Source: Aliiglaciecola sp. M165
GTDB lineage: Bacteria > Pseudomonadota > Gammaproteobacteria > Enterobacterales > Alteromonadaceae
NCBI RefSeq assembly: GCF_007197995.1
Contig: NZ_VKKH01000008.1
Coordinates: 1-64,000 of the forward strand
Direction of reading: 5' to 3'
DNA length: 64,000 nucleotides
The stretch's first letter is position 1. Every line of letters starts with the position of its first letter. The translations under genes were made by a program, and so were the position numbers. The notes below the pieces were generated by a model. The model ran no database searches. It saw only the letters and a program-made list of their open reading frames with translations, and was not told the DNA's origin. Of the stretch, positions 37,808 to 45,340 are shown piece after piece.

Positions 37808-39185
37808 ATCCGGCCTCTTCTTCGGTCAAATCAACTTTGACATCATCTACTTCATCAGGGGCTGCTAGGGGCTCAACATTGGCTACAAGTCTATAATCCA
37901 TCTTAACTGCAGTTGGCCTACCAACGACTGTTATCAACTTGCCCTCACCAACATCAAGTTCTATTTCAGAACTTCCCCTTGACAACAAATGTGTATATAG
38001 CAATAGCAAATCTCTCCATCGAGGATTCCACCAACTCTTGCAAAAGCCTCGGCGTAATCTGTGCATTTTATTGCTGTCTTGGATTGCATTTCGACCATCT
38101 TCAGTGAATACCACATGTGGTATAAGATTTATGAACGGTGAAATTCCATATTGAACCTTTGCTTCAATAGCAAAATGCCAGAACAGTTTGTTTTTTGCGC
38201 TGAAACCATTTACTTTTTTGCGCCTGACTTGTCCATGCTGGTCTGGAAATTGAAGTAAGCCTTCATGTTTATCACTTATAGGGAAAAACCAAGAAACGCG
38301 ACCGTTCGATAACTCGTACTTGTGTAATCCATTTTCAAACATGGAATTATTCCAAGTTTCAACTAATAGATTATTCACTTTCTTTATTACTTCTCCTCTT
38401 AAAAAATCCTTATGATTTCGAACTTCATTATTAAGTACTGAGTGCAATTTCAATTTTGGCGACTCACTGGGTATGACGTGACTTGGTAAAAAAGAAATTA
38501 GATCTTTGCGACTTGCGAACGTGCCAAGCATGCCACCCCATTCAAACCAGGCATAAGGACACGTTGATAACTGCTTTTGCCATAGCTTTCTATCTCCGGG
38601 TAATCGAAAAAAGTTAAGCTCTTCAGGTATGTAGGAAATCTCCAAGCTATTACTTGTCGCAAAGTCATCTTCTAATTTTACTGATGTAGATGGTTTTCGA
38701 GTAGCAGCGAGCACGGCGCCGAGATTAATCTCTTTGTTGAATTTTGGTGTTTCATCTCGCTCAAGACGTTCAACTAAGCGCTCTATCCCATACCCCCAAC
38801 CTTTTGAGAAAGAGATAATGTTTCTATCTGAAAATCCATAAGGAAGACCGCCGAATTCAGTGTCGTCAATAATTATAGGAATGATAAAGTTTGGGAGCTT
38901 ATTCTGCGATTCAGCATTGAGAGCTAGCTCAACTTCACGTTGAACACCAGGTTTGGTTAAGGATGTTTTCGTAATGACAATAATAAACTTAAAAGTGGAA
39001 TCTAGAATCGCTTCATCAATATCTTCCCACCACTTTTCTCCACCAAATAATTTGGTAACATCGGACCAAACCTCATATCCGATAAGTTTGAGGCGGGTTG
39101 ATAGCCATAATGTAAAATGGTTATCCTCGGGGGTCGCGTGGCTGACAAAGACTAAATTCTTTTGATTCCTGTCCTTCTCGACCAT
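37797..39185 (-). CDS. TIR-APAZ NADase subunit of a SPARTA system
   Basis: Residues 1-150 are a TIR domain (LVFVSHATPEDNHFTLWLSTRL; GYEVWSD; WWEDIDEAILDSTFKFIIVIT; then GVQREVELAL, whose Glu84 is the candidate catalytic residue). The rest is an APAZ region that replaces the missing N/PAZ lobes of the partner Argonaute. In characterised SPARTA systems, guide-directed target recognition triggers oligomerisation and NAD(P)+ depletion, killing or arresting infected or plasmid-bearing cells. It is the first gene of the operon. GGAGAAGGAA precedes the ATG at 39185. Confidence 0.9.
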   Translation of the reverse strand: MVEKDRNQKNLVFVSHATPEDNHFTLWLSTRLKLIGYEVWSDVTKLFGGEKWWEDIDEAILDSTFKFIIVITKTSLTKPGVQREVELALNAESQNKLPNFIIPIIIDDTEFGGLPYGFSDRNIISFSKGWGYGIERLVERLERDETPKFNKEINLGAVLAATRKPSTSVKLEDDFATSNSLEISYIPEELNFFRLPGDRKLWQKQLSTCPYAWFEWGGMLGTFASRKDLISFLPSHVIPSESPKLKLHSVLNNEVRNHKDFLRGEVIKKVNNLLVETWNNSMFENGLHKYELSNGRVSWFFPISDKHEGLLQFPDQHGQVRRKKVNGFSAKNKLFWHFAIEAKVQYGISPFINLIPHVVFTEDGRNAIQDSNKMHRLRRGFCKSWWNPRWRDLLLLYTHLLSRGSSEIELDVGEGKLITVVGRPTAVKMDYRLVANVEPLAAPDEVDDVKVDLTEEEAGYDE

Positions 39186-39401
39186 TACAATTCCTTCTCC
39201 AAAGCACGTTCATCAAATAAAACAACAAGTGGCTGGTACTATGTCCGTTAGGGTTTGAAAGCAGCTACAATTTAATTGCCCAGATTATTTACCTTACACA
39301 AGAGAGTTGACCAGGTACAGTCTTTGTTGCAAATATGAGACATGTTTAGTTTTCTGGTCCCACTGCGACTCTCATCACTGAAGTTGGATTTCGATCTCAA
39401 G

Positions 39402-40076
39402 TCAACCATTAGGAAAAACTGCTCTGATAATGAATCGCACAGAAGAGCAGTTAAGTTTTTTGCCTCGCCTACTTTTAATACCAAGCTGGTTAAGTTTTTC
39501 GGTTATGGTTTTTGTGTCACGGATTCCTTCACTCATAATGGATTCAATTATCGGCTTTAGCGATTGATGAAATTCGTTTGTTTGTTGTTTGATTCTCTCC
39601 CTTGCCCTGGAAGTGTCTGAATTTCGAACTTCTCCAAGAGAGGGGTTTCCTAGTTTGATCCCCCTGGCCTTGGCTGCTTGCAGTGCAGCTTTGGTTCTTT
39701 CTGATATTTTGTTTCGTTCATCTTCAGCCACTGCAGCCAGGATATGAATCGTTAACTTATTCGCATCAGGGTAGTCACAGCAAACGAAATTGACATTTGA
39801 GCGCATTAAGCCTGAAAGAAAGTGCACACACCGCGACAACCTGTCTAGTTTGGCAATAATGAGTATGGAGTTTGTTAGCTTACAGTGATTTAGAGCTGAG
39901 AGAAGGATAGGGCGATTGTTGCTTTTACCTGATTCTATTTCGGTGAAATCCTTAACTATGAAACCAGTGTCTCTCGATTTGATGTATCGATTCACTGCTT
40001 CTCTCTGTGCTTCCAAACCTAACCCGGATTCAGATTGTCTTTTTGTACTAACCCGAAAGTAAGCGATGTAGTTCAT
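39402..40076 (-). CDS. serine recombinase (resolvase/invertase family)
   Basis: The N-terminal catalytic domain has YFRVSTKRQSESGLGLEAQ (nucleophile Ser10) and AKLDRLSRCVHFLSGL with the conserved Arg residues. IHILAAVAEDERNKISERTKAAL marks the E helix. A short C-terminal HTH region ends in GKKLNCSSVRFIIRAV. At 224 residues it is the small resolvase type rather than a large serine integrase. It could have inserted the defence operon or serve another nested element. No obvious res site was found in the flanks. Confidence 0.9.
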   Translation of the reverse strand: MNYIAYFRVSTKRQSESGLGLEAQREAVNRYIKSRDTGFIVKDFTEIESGKSNNRPILLSALNHCKLTNSILIIAKLDRLSRCVHFLSGLMRSNVNFVCCDYPDANKLTIHILAAVAEDERNKISERTKAALQAAKARGIKLGNPSLGEVRNSDTSRARERIKQQTNEFHQSLKPIIESIMSEGIRDTKTITEKLNQLGIKSRRGKKLNCSSVRFIIRAVFPNG

Positions 40077-40532
40077 TGATACTTGCCTAAAAAATACTGC
40101 TATATGGTGGTTTAGCAGAATTATCTGGTCTTTGGTTAACCGGTCAAGAATGTGAACTTTTTAGCGACTGAATGAAATTGAGATTTGTCGCAGTGAGATT
40201 AGTTGAAAATCGTTTTGGGTTGAGACGTATTAGGGCAGCTAAATTAGGCTTCTCATATTTTGTATCAAAACACTGCAAAAAAACTACACCAGGAAAATAA
40301 TGGAGCAGTGGACTATATATCCATTTATTTGCAAATTAATTTAAGTACAACACTTGTTAGCCTATCGTGACCAGCTTAGACGTGATTGGCGGATCGCCGA
40401 TTTCGTTAGATAGTGTGATGCGTCAAGCTGTTTTGCTTTTTGTATTGCGAGCCATCGGTTTCAAAACGAATATTCGATTGTTCTTTCACACTAAAGACTA
40501 ATAAATTAACAAACAGAATAGGAAACTACATT
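40077..40532 (+). other. 456-bp region without a gene
   Basis: It contains a small dyad GGCGGATCGCC near 40388, AT-rich stretches that could hold promoters, and at its end AGAATAGGAAACTACATT directly before the next gene, including one exact TAGGAAAC (40519-40526). I see no supported coding sequence. Confidence 0.5.
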
Positions 40533-40829
40533 ATGGAGTTGAACGATTCACTTTCGGACAGTCAGGCGAGGTTCGCGTTGTGGCTGGAATGCAAAATGCC
40601 AGAGCTACTACGTTTTTTCGATTTTGACAAAAAAGAAATATTGCATTACTCATTATCAAGGTATTTATTATGTGCCCCACGTACCGAAAAAATACTGGTT
40701 AGATTTGTCGCGTTGGTGTGGATTCACGAAAACGAATACGACTTTTGTCTAGTTGAAGCCGCTAGATGTTTAGATGCGCGGCAATTAGGCATCATACTGG
40801 AATGGTTGAGAGACCCTATTTGGCCATAG
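40533..40829 (+). CDS. 98-residue hypothetical protein flanked by TAGGAAAC-type repeats
   Basis: A helical acidic protein rich in Leu and Cys with no known motif (ELNDSLSDSQARFALWLEC at the front). TAGGAAAC (40519-40526) sits six bases before its ATG. Its stop codon is the TAG of TAGGTAAT (40827), and TAGGAAAA follows at 40838. This is the same gene/junction arrangement as in the array that begins 700 bp downstream, although it lies outside the left palindrome. Confidence 0.65.
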   Translation: MELNDSLSDSQARFALWLECKMPELLRFFDFDKKEILHYSLSRYLLCAPRTEKILVRFVALVWIHENEYDFCLVEAARCLDARQLGIILEWLRDPIWP

Positions 40830-41073
40830 GTAATTAGTAGGAAAAATCGGCTGGTAGTCTCTTGGAATATTATTTTGGGGTCTTATTACTTAATTTTGTA
40901 ACAATTCCAAGAATGTTATCAGCCGCAATATACGTATAGATAAAAAAAGCGAATCCATAGCTTTTCGTCACGTTTTTTAGTTACTAAATGCAAACTATTA
41001 AACTAGGAGAAGCAAAACAAGTCATTGAACTTTGAAGTCGTACCAACATCAATAGTCGGCTAGAGCCCTCCAA

Positions 41074-41110
41074 ATATAGTTAACGTAAATTCGCAATTAC
41101 GTTAGCATAT
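41074..41110. repeat. left boundary palindrome (imperfect)
   Basis: ATAGTTAACGTAAAT, loop TCGC, then AATTACGTTAGCATAT form an imperfect stem. The 31-bp stretch from ATAGTTAACG matches the right copy at 51158 except for two bases. It could be an element end or a transcription barrier. Confidence 0.7.
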
Positions 41111-41167
41111 CAAACCTAACGGAATAAGGGAGATCTAAATTCTTATGCATTATTTCTGCACCCAAAC

Positions 41168-41252
41168 GTTTCCTATCACCCTGTATATTTAGCACCCTAC
41201 ATACTGTTGGTTTATTTTTGTACTAATATATAGGAAACCAAGTTTCCTATAT
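41168..41252. promoter_or_regulatory. attI-like recombination/operator region before the array recombinase
   Basis: It contains an inverted GTTTCCTA (41168-41175) and a perfect dyad, ATATAGGAAAC (41228-41238), spacer CAA, GTTTCCTATAT (41242-41252), ending 4 bp before the recombinase ATG. If the arms are taken as 9 bp, the spacer is 7 bp, a normal size for a tyrosine recombinase core site. The same 8-mer recurs at the cassette junctions, so this is the natural candidate for the primary site. Autoregulation by the recombinase binding here is also possible. Confidence 0.6.
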
Positions 41253-41256
41253 TAAA

Positions 41257-42045
41257 ATGACAGACGAAAAAATAGACTTTAAATGGCGGTGGAATCCTCC
41301 ATCATTGCGCACTGTAAAGCAGCCTGAAACGCTTACACCAGATGAATTTTTAGACATGGTTGAGAGAGTTGATAATGAGCGAGTAGAGCCACTTATTGGA
41401 TTGCGCAACCAGTGCATGTTGCTTACTACCTATTTTAGTTGTTTTCGTGCTGTTGAAGTGAGCCAGTGGAAAGTTAAGGAGGCTTTGTATCCTGATGGTT
41501 CACTAATGTTCGTCACTCGACTGAGAAAAGAGGGAACAAAGGGTAACTATCCTGCCATTGCCCATATACCCAACGTGCGGGAGTACAGAGCGTATTTAGA
41601 TAAGTGGGTTGATGCCAGAGTAAAACATCGCATTGGCAAAGATAAATCAGGCTCTACGGATTACAGAGGTTTAGATCCAGAGTCGCATGTGTTTTTAAGT
41701 AACTGGCGTGGATTGTGGCAACCGTTTTCGCTCACTCGCAAAGTATCAAAAGGTAAGGAATACATGGTTGCTACGGCTGTTCAGAACCTGCTTACTAAGC
41801 TCTATAAGGATTACGGATACTCAAATTCTAGTAGTCACGCTGGGAGACACAGCTTTGCACGCTTTGCTCAGAAGCTACTTGAAAAGAAAGGTTCTCAAGA
41901 TACAAATCGTATTATTCAAACTTTGCTACATCATCGTACCGAAGAAGCGCAGCGAGATTACACAGATATTGATTTTAATCATATTAGAGAAGTGGCTAGG
42001 CGAATGATGCCTAAACCCAAGAAACGCGGTAGGCCTAAAAAATAA
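41257..42045 (+). CDS. array-associated tyrosine recombinase
   Basis: The 262-residue recombinase has a short N-terminal part and a catalytic domain with Arg64 (SCFRAVEVSQ), the HAGR box (His194, Arg197), His225/226 (LLHHRTEEAQ) and the nucleophile Tyr235 (RDYTDI). The C-terminus is an AT-hook-like KKRGRPKK. It is shorter than IntI integrases (about 320-340) and lacks their extra helix region. The gene starts right after the TAGGAAAC dyad and leads the array, so it is the likely enzyme acting at those repeats. No good ribosome binding site is visible apart from the dyad. Confidence 0.9.
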   Translation: MTDEKIDFKWRWNPPSLRTVKQPETLTPDEFLDMVERVDNERVEPLIGLRNQCMLLTTYFSCFRAVEVSQWKVKEALYPDGSLMFVTRLRKEGTKGNYPAIAHIPNVREYRAYLDKWVDARVKHRIGKDKSGSTDYRGLDPESHVFLSNWRGLWQPFSLTRKVSKGKEYMVATAVQNLLTKLYKDYGYSNSSSHAGRHSFARFAQKLLEKKGSQDTNRIIQTLLHHRTEEAQRDYTDIDFNHIREVARRMMPKPKKRGRPKK

Positions 42046-42091
42046 GTTATAACAATGTTGCAACATTGAGTTGGCGTGCTATAGTTATAAC
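42046..42091 (+). promoter_or_regulatory. mazEF promoter and operator
   Basis: TTGCAA (42058-42063) and TATAGT (42080-42085) with a 16-bp spacer form a plausible promoter. Two copies of the palindromic 8-mer GTTATAAC (42046 and 42084), each followed by A(A/T)TGTT, and the 16-bp palindrome CAATGTTGCAACATTG (42053-42068) overlap it. This is what one expects of an autoregulated toxin-antitoxin operator. It may also drive the rest of the array. Confidence 0.65.
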
Positions 42092-42117
42092 ATTGTTACC
42101 ACAAGAGTGATTTTATT

Positions 42118-42375
42118 ATGGAACTCGTAATTAGAAAAATAGGCAATTCAAAGGGGGCAGTTATCCCGGCTCCTTTGCTTAAAGAGTTGGGTGTTGATGC
42201 TGGCCAGATTATGCAAGCAAACGTCGTTGAAGGCCGATTGGTCATCGAGAAGATGAATAAGCCTGAATATTCACTTGGTGAACTATTGGCACAATGCAAA
42301 CCAGAAACAATGGAATTGAGTTCAGAAGACCAAACTTGGTTGAATGATGGTCCTGCAGGGAAAGAAGAAGTCTGA
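42118..42375 (+). CDS. mazE: MazE-like antitoxin (AbrB/SpoVT fold)
   Basis: The 85-residue protein has the swapped-hairpin AbrB domain in its first half (MELVIRKIGNSKGAVIPAPLL, then AGQIMQANVVEGRLVIE) and an acidic C-terminal tail that would wrap the toxin. It binds its operator and neutralises MazF. Its stop overlaps the mazF start (TGATG). Confidence 0.88.
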   Translation: MELVIRKIGNSKGAVIPAPLLKELGVDAGQIMQANVVEGRLVIEKMNKPEYSLGELLAQCKPETMELSSEDQTWLNDGPAGKEEV

Positions 42376-42713
42376 TGGTGAAAAAGTATATTCCGAAGCG
42401 TGGCGATATTGTGTTCACAAATTTTAACCCTTCTGCTGGGAATGAGCAGGCATATGAAAGACCGGCATTGGTGCTTTCGCCTGAGCCATTTAACAATCAA
42501 GTACAGCTCGCCCTGGTTGCACCTATAACCTCAACGGTAAGAGGCCATGGCTTTGAAGTGGCCCTTGATGACAAAACAGCAACACAAGGTGTGGTGCTTT
42601 GTCAGCAGGTTAAGACAATTGATTATGAAACGAGGGGGGTAAGATATATTGAATCAGCCCCTCATCATTTAGTTAACGAGGCTTTAGCGCGTGTACGTGC
42701 GCTGGTTAGCTGA
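42375..42713 (+). CDS. mazF: MazF/ChpB-like mRNA interferase toxin
   Basis: The 112-residue PemK/MazF-fold toxin has YIPKRGDIVFTNFNPSAGNEQ at the N-terminus, RPALVLSPEPFN and the conserved VVLCQQVKTIDYETRG strand. Such toxins cleave RNA at short sequences. TGA at 42711 abuts TAGGAAAC at 42714. As first cassette pair next to the recombinase it may stabilise the array by post-segregational killing, as toxin-antitoxin genes do in superintegrons. Confidence 0.9.
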   Translation: MVKKYIPKRGDIVFTNFNPSAGNEQAYERPALVLSPEPFNNQVQLALVAPITSTVRGHGFEVALDDKTATQGVVLCQQVKTIDYETRGVRYIESAPHHLVNEALARVRALVS

Positions 42714-42977
42714 TAGGAAACAATATGAAAGACTCGATAAAGGCGGCATTGTTGTATTTGTGCTGTGTGATTACTGCAACATCTAGTTCTTATGTTGTGA
42801 CACAGCCATACGGAATACTAATTACTCTGGTTACTGGGGTGTTTTTAGGGGTGATTGTTTTTGTGCTTATTAACTCGGTACCATGGGTAAATAAAAAGAT
42901 TGGTTGGAACAAAATTATCCGTTCACTATACCACCGAGCAAGCGCTGAATACTAAGTTTAGAAAATGTAGGAAACAG
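42714..42977 (+). repeat. duplicated cassette unit, copy 1
   Basis: From TAGGAAAC at 42714 through TAGGAAACAG at 42968 this unit matches 47957-48219, differing by three substitutions in the gene, one base in the first repeat and a one-base indel before the second repeat. Outside the repeats the sequences are unrelated. Confidence 0.9.
42725..42955 (+). CDS. small two-TM protein, cassette copy 1
   Basis: The 76-residue protein has two hydrophobic segments (AALLYLCCVITATSSSYVV and GILITLVTGVFLGVIVFVLI) and a basic tail. It is the same gene as 47968-48198 with two amino acid changes. TAGGAAAC lies at 42714 (11 bp before the ATG) and 42968 (13 bp after the stop), and identity to the second copy stops at these repeats on both sides. 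Confidence 0.75.
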   Translation: MKDSIKAALLYLCCVITATSSSYVVTQPYGILITLVTGVFLGVIVFVLINSVPWVNKKIGWNKIIRSLYHRASAEY

Positions 42978-43136
42978 ATAATAAGGCCATTTACAAACGA
43001 TACGCATGGTAGAAATCATTATTTCCATGCGCCAAAAGAACATACGGTTCCTAAATCTTCAAATGATAGAAAAGGTACCAAAACGGCTAAGAGGCAATCT
43101 GATAAAGAGCTTCTCGCCCAAGAATTACAGCAGTAG
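42978..43136 (+). CDS. about 52-residue basic protein with ATA in the start position
   Basis: The frame fills the interval between two exact TAGGAAAC copies and ends with the TAG of the second. It is Lys/Arg/His-rich (KEHTVPKSSNDRKGTKTAKR). No ATG, GTG or TTG exists in it; the codons where a start belongs are ATA ATA. Either AUA is used or an ATG was lost. Unknown family. Confidence 0.45.
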   Translation: MIRPFTNDTHGRNHYFHAPKEHTVPKSSNDRKGTKTAKRQSDKELLAQELQQ

Positions 43137-43152
43137 GAAACGTGGAGCTCCG

Positions 43153-43641
43153 ATGCTCAATACATTAAAAGAGATTAGTGTTAACAAGTTTGAAAATAGT
43201 CAATTAATTGGTTTGAGTGCATTAGCGTTATTAACAACCATGTCCTTTAATTCGCATGCGAATACAAACAATGAATGCGAGCAATTCGAAAACATGCGAC
43301 CTCACTCAATTGTCTTAACTGGTACAAAAAATGTGTCAGAAGCGACAGACCTATCAATCCAATGGTCAGAATGTAACAAAGATGCCATTTCTTTAACGGT
43401 TTACCTTGGCACACACAAGCTAACGCCAAGTACAGAAATACTCGAAAACAAAATTTCGGAAGATATAAAATCCACGGGTTTAGAAAATTTTATGCTATTT
43501 ATTGTCAAACACGATAACGAAGGAACAGGGGCTTCCATACAATGGCAAGGTAAAAGCCTAGGTCTATTTCCCTTGAGCAGGCTTAAAGAGCAACTAATTG
43601 ATGCAGCAACTGCCGCAAATTGGGAAAACCAAAAATTCTAA
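43153..43641 (+). CDS. secreted hypothetical protein
   Basis: The ATG at 43153 with GGAG upstream, just after TAGGAAAC at 43134, begins a protein with a signal-like segment near 20-38 (LIGLSALALLTTMSFNSHA) and a 120-residue mature domain with two Cys. No known motif. A degenerate junction TCGGAAAA (43657) follows. Confidence 0.65.
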   Translation: MLNTLKEISVNKFENSQLIGLSALALLTTMSFNSHANTNNECEQFENMRPHSIVLTGTKNVSEATDLSIQWSECNKDAISLTVYLGTHKLTPSTEILENKISEDIKSTGLENFMLFIVKHDNEGTGASIQWQGKSLGLFPLSRLKEQLIDAATAANWENQKF

Positions 43642-43668
43642 AGCAATGTATCGCAATCGGAAAAAGGC

Positions 43669-43938
43669 ATGGATAAGAATAAACTGCTCATACAGTCTAC
43701 ATTGGAAGCCATTAAAACACTTGCTTTCAATCTGCTTGCAGGTTGGCTAGTTTGCCTCATTTTGCTTTACTTCTTCGCAGATGCATTAGGCCTTTTTGAA
43801 GTTCATAATTATTCAGAATTTATAGAACAAATGATGTTTTCTGTTCAATCTCTGGCGCTGCCCGTTTTAATTGCTCCGATCTTGGCAATGCTTAAATTTA
43901 ACAAAGTATATTTTTCTTCTGAAGAAGAGCAAATCTAA
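43669..43938 (+). CDS. small two-TM protein
   Basis: The 89-residue protein has TM segments at about 22-42 (LLAGWLVCLILLYFFAD) and 58-78 (LALPVLIAPILAML), acidic C-terminus. Exact TAGGAAAC at 43943 follows 4 bp after the stop. Confidence 0.65.
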   Translation: MDKNKLLIQSTLEAIKTLAFNLLAGWLVCLILLYFFADALGLFEVHNYSEFIEQMMFSVQSLALPVLIAPILAMLKFNKVYFSSEEEQI

Positions 43939-43956
43939 CGTATAGGAAACAGAAAA

Positions 43957-44361
43957 GTGATCAACCTCACAGATATTCAAGAGTTTGTTTCAGATTTTAG
44001 AAATGCATGCGATAAGGTAAATTGGCAAAAAATGCCGTTAGAATATCAAGAGTTCCCACTTGGTACTTGTGGAGCCATGAGTCAGATATTGGCGTCTTTC
44101 CTTATTGCAAGAGGATATGAAAATATTGAATATGTGGCTGGAGAAAGGAATAGTCAATCTCACGCTTGGTTGGAGATTGAAAGAATAGCTATTGATGTGA
44201 CAGCATCTCAATTCAATGAGATAGGAAGCAAAATTTTGTGTCAGAAAAAGTCTGAATGGCACAATCAATACGTAGAACAACAACGATTTTTATGCTCTGG
44301 CGAGCTTTCACCTAACCGGATTTTGGTTTCAAATGCTATTTATTGTCAACTAAATCAATAA
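43957..44361 (+). CDS. transglutaminase-like cysteine-protease-fold protein
   Basis: The 134-residue protein shows the ordered Cys-His-Asp pattern of the transglutaminase/papain-like core: FPLGTCGAMSQILASFL, then NSQSHAWLEIER, then IAIDVTASQF. The size is that of a bare core domain. It could be a protease, deamidase or cross-linking enzyme; the substrate is unknown. GTG start at 43957, six bases after TAGGAAAC. Confidence 0.6.
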   Translation: MINLTDIQEFVSDFRNACDKVNWQKMPLEYQEFPLGTCGAMSQILASFLIARGYENIEYVAGERNSQSHAWLEIERIAIDVTASQFNEIGSKILCQKKSEWHNQYVEQQRFLCSGELSPNRILVSNAIYCQLNQ

Positions 44362-44384
44362 TCTGCAAACAAGGGAATGAACAA

Positions 44385-44858
44385 ATGGAAGCCCGGCGAA
44401 TCGAAATGGCAGCTTTTAAAGCAATTGAACACTATAGAGCCGCTTTTCACTGTTCGATAGATAATGGGTATACCTTTGGTTCTTCGCAATTGATGCTTGT
44501 GTCATTTAGTGCAGAGTTGGCAATGAAGGCATTGAATTATCAACACGGTTCCAGTGCTAGTGGCCACCGATTGAAAAAATTATTGAATCAACTTCCGCCA
44601 AAATTTTCAGAGGAAATTGAGACAGAAATGAGAGAAGAATGGGATGACTACGATTCTTCTTTGGATAACGTAGACCATGCATTTGTTGAATGGCGATACA
44701 TATTTGAAGCAAAAGAGCCTAAAACTTTGAACGTTAACTTTTTAATGAGGCTAGCTGAAATCTGTTGCAACATAGTAAAACGCGAGTTTCACATTGAAGA
44801 ACGTATTATAGAAAATGGTGTGAGAAAAATTATTCACTTACCATCGATAAAAAAGTGA
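44385..44858 (+). CDS. HEPN-like helical protein
   Basis: The 157-residue helical protein has ELAMKALNY, SGHRLKKLLNQLP and HAFVEWRYIFEAK, an arrangement seen in HEPN-superfamily proteins. The R-x4-6-H catalytic motif is not evident, so it may be a non-catalytic member. The junction before it (TCTGCAAAC) is a poor match to the repeat. Confidence 0.45.
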   Translation: MEARRIEMAAFKAIEHYRAAFHCSIDNGYTFGSSQLMLVSFSAELAMKALNYQHGSSASGHRLKKLLNQLPPKFSEEIETEMREEWDDYDSSLDNVDHAFVEWRYIFEAKEPKTLNVNFLMRLAEICCNIVKREFHIEERIIENGVRKIIHLPSIKK

Positions 44859-44932
44859 CAAAGGAATGAAGATGTAAGCCCCTGTGGACTCAAAATGAGA
44901 GCCTAGTGGTTTAAAGGCTAGAGGCTATTTAC

Positions 44933-45094
44933 ATGGTTAGGCTAAAATCAACTAAAAAATTAAACTTACGGGTTTTTAAATTGGTTTTGAACATAGGGCT
45001 TGAAATTGAGCCTGATAAAGGCGATACGATTTCGTTTATTTGGCCCTCAGTAAACGGATATAAATTTGTCCAACTACCCAAAAAGTACAAATAG
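44933..45094 (+). CDS. 53-residue basic protein
   Basis: The frame MVRLKSTKKLNLRVF continues to QLPKKYK and its stop is the TAG of an exact TAGGAAAC (45092). The length and junction fit a cassette gene, but no ribosome binding site is clear. A short AAAGGAATG frame upstream (44868) is only three codons. Confidence 0.45.
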   Translation: MVRLKSTKKLNLRVFKLVLNIGLEIEPDKGDTISFIWPSVNGYKFVQLPKKYK

Positions 45095-45099
45095 GAAAC

Positions 45100-45325
45100 A
45101 TAGGCATACTCTTTAGATCCGATTATGGAAAACTAAACTGTAGATTTTGGTTGTCTGGAAAAATGATTAAAGCCCTTGTTTTACATGGCCAACGCTTAAA
45201 TAGCGAGTCTGGGGATTCCAGCATTTTTAGTCAAATGCTGGGTTAATAGTAACGATATTGAAGAATTCTGGAAAATCGCTCTTACAAGCGTCTTGAGTGG
45301 TTTTCCAGAGTTCTTCCAGAACTGA
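45100..45325 (+). pseudogene. decayed cassette: two overlapping short frames and a hairpin
   Basis: After TAGGAAAC (45092) a frame beginning with ATA runs to TAA at 45244. A second frame, open from 45200, reads protein-like to TGA at 45323 (ending SGFPEFFQN). A frameshift in one original gene would explain both. A TAGTAAC at 45247 resembles the junction repeat. GAAGAATTCTGGAAAA (45260) and TTTTCCAGAGTTCTTC (45301) form a 16-bp stem with one G-T pair. Confidence 0.4.
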
Positions 45326-45340
45326 ATATAAAGAGTAAAG

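Larger units (their letters stand above)
40830..41256 (+). promoter_or_regulatory. 427-bp leader before the array recombinase
   Basis: No gene of convincing length lies here. From left to right it holds TAGGAAAA (40838), a TAGGAGAA followed by a 12-codon TTG frame (41004-41060) that may be a gene remnant, the left palindrome (41074-41110), an inverted GTTTCCTA (41168-41175) and the perfect ATATAGGAAAC dyad (41228-41252) touching the recombinase start. A TAATAT at 41224 could be a -10 element, but no -35 is well placed. Confidence 0.6.

Noticed and set aside
39411-39652. TAGGAAAA at 39411 and GTTTCCTA at 39645 in and near the serine recombinase gene
   Set aside because: They lie within a coding sequence in no relation to gene junctions; chance matches of this length are expected in a 64-kb window. 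The same holds for TAGGAAAA at 59884.
44868-44932. Start of a gene at AAAGGAATGAAG
   Set aside because: The frame stops after three codons; the downstream ATG at 44933 opens the only supported frame there.
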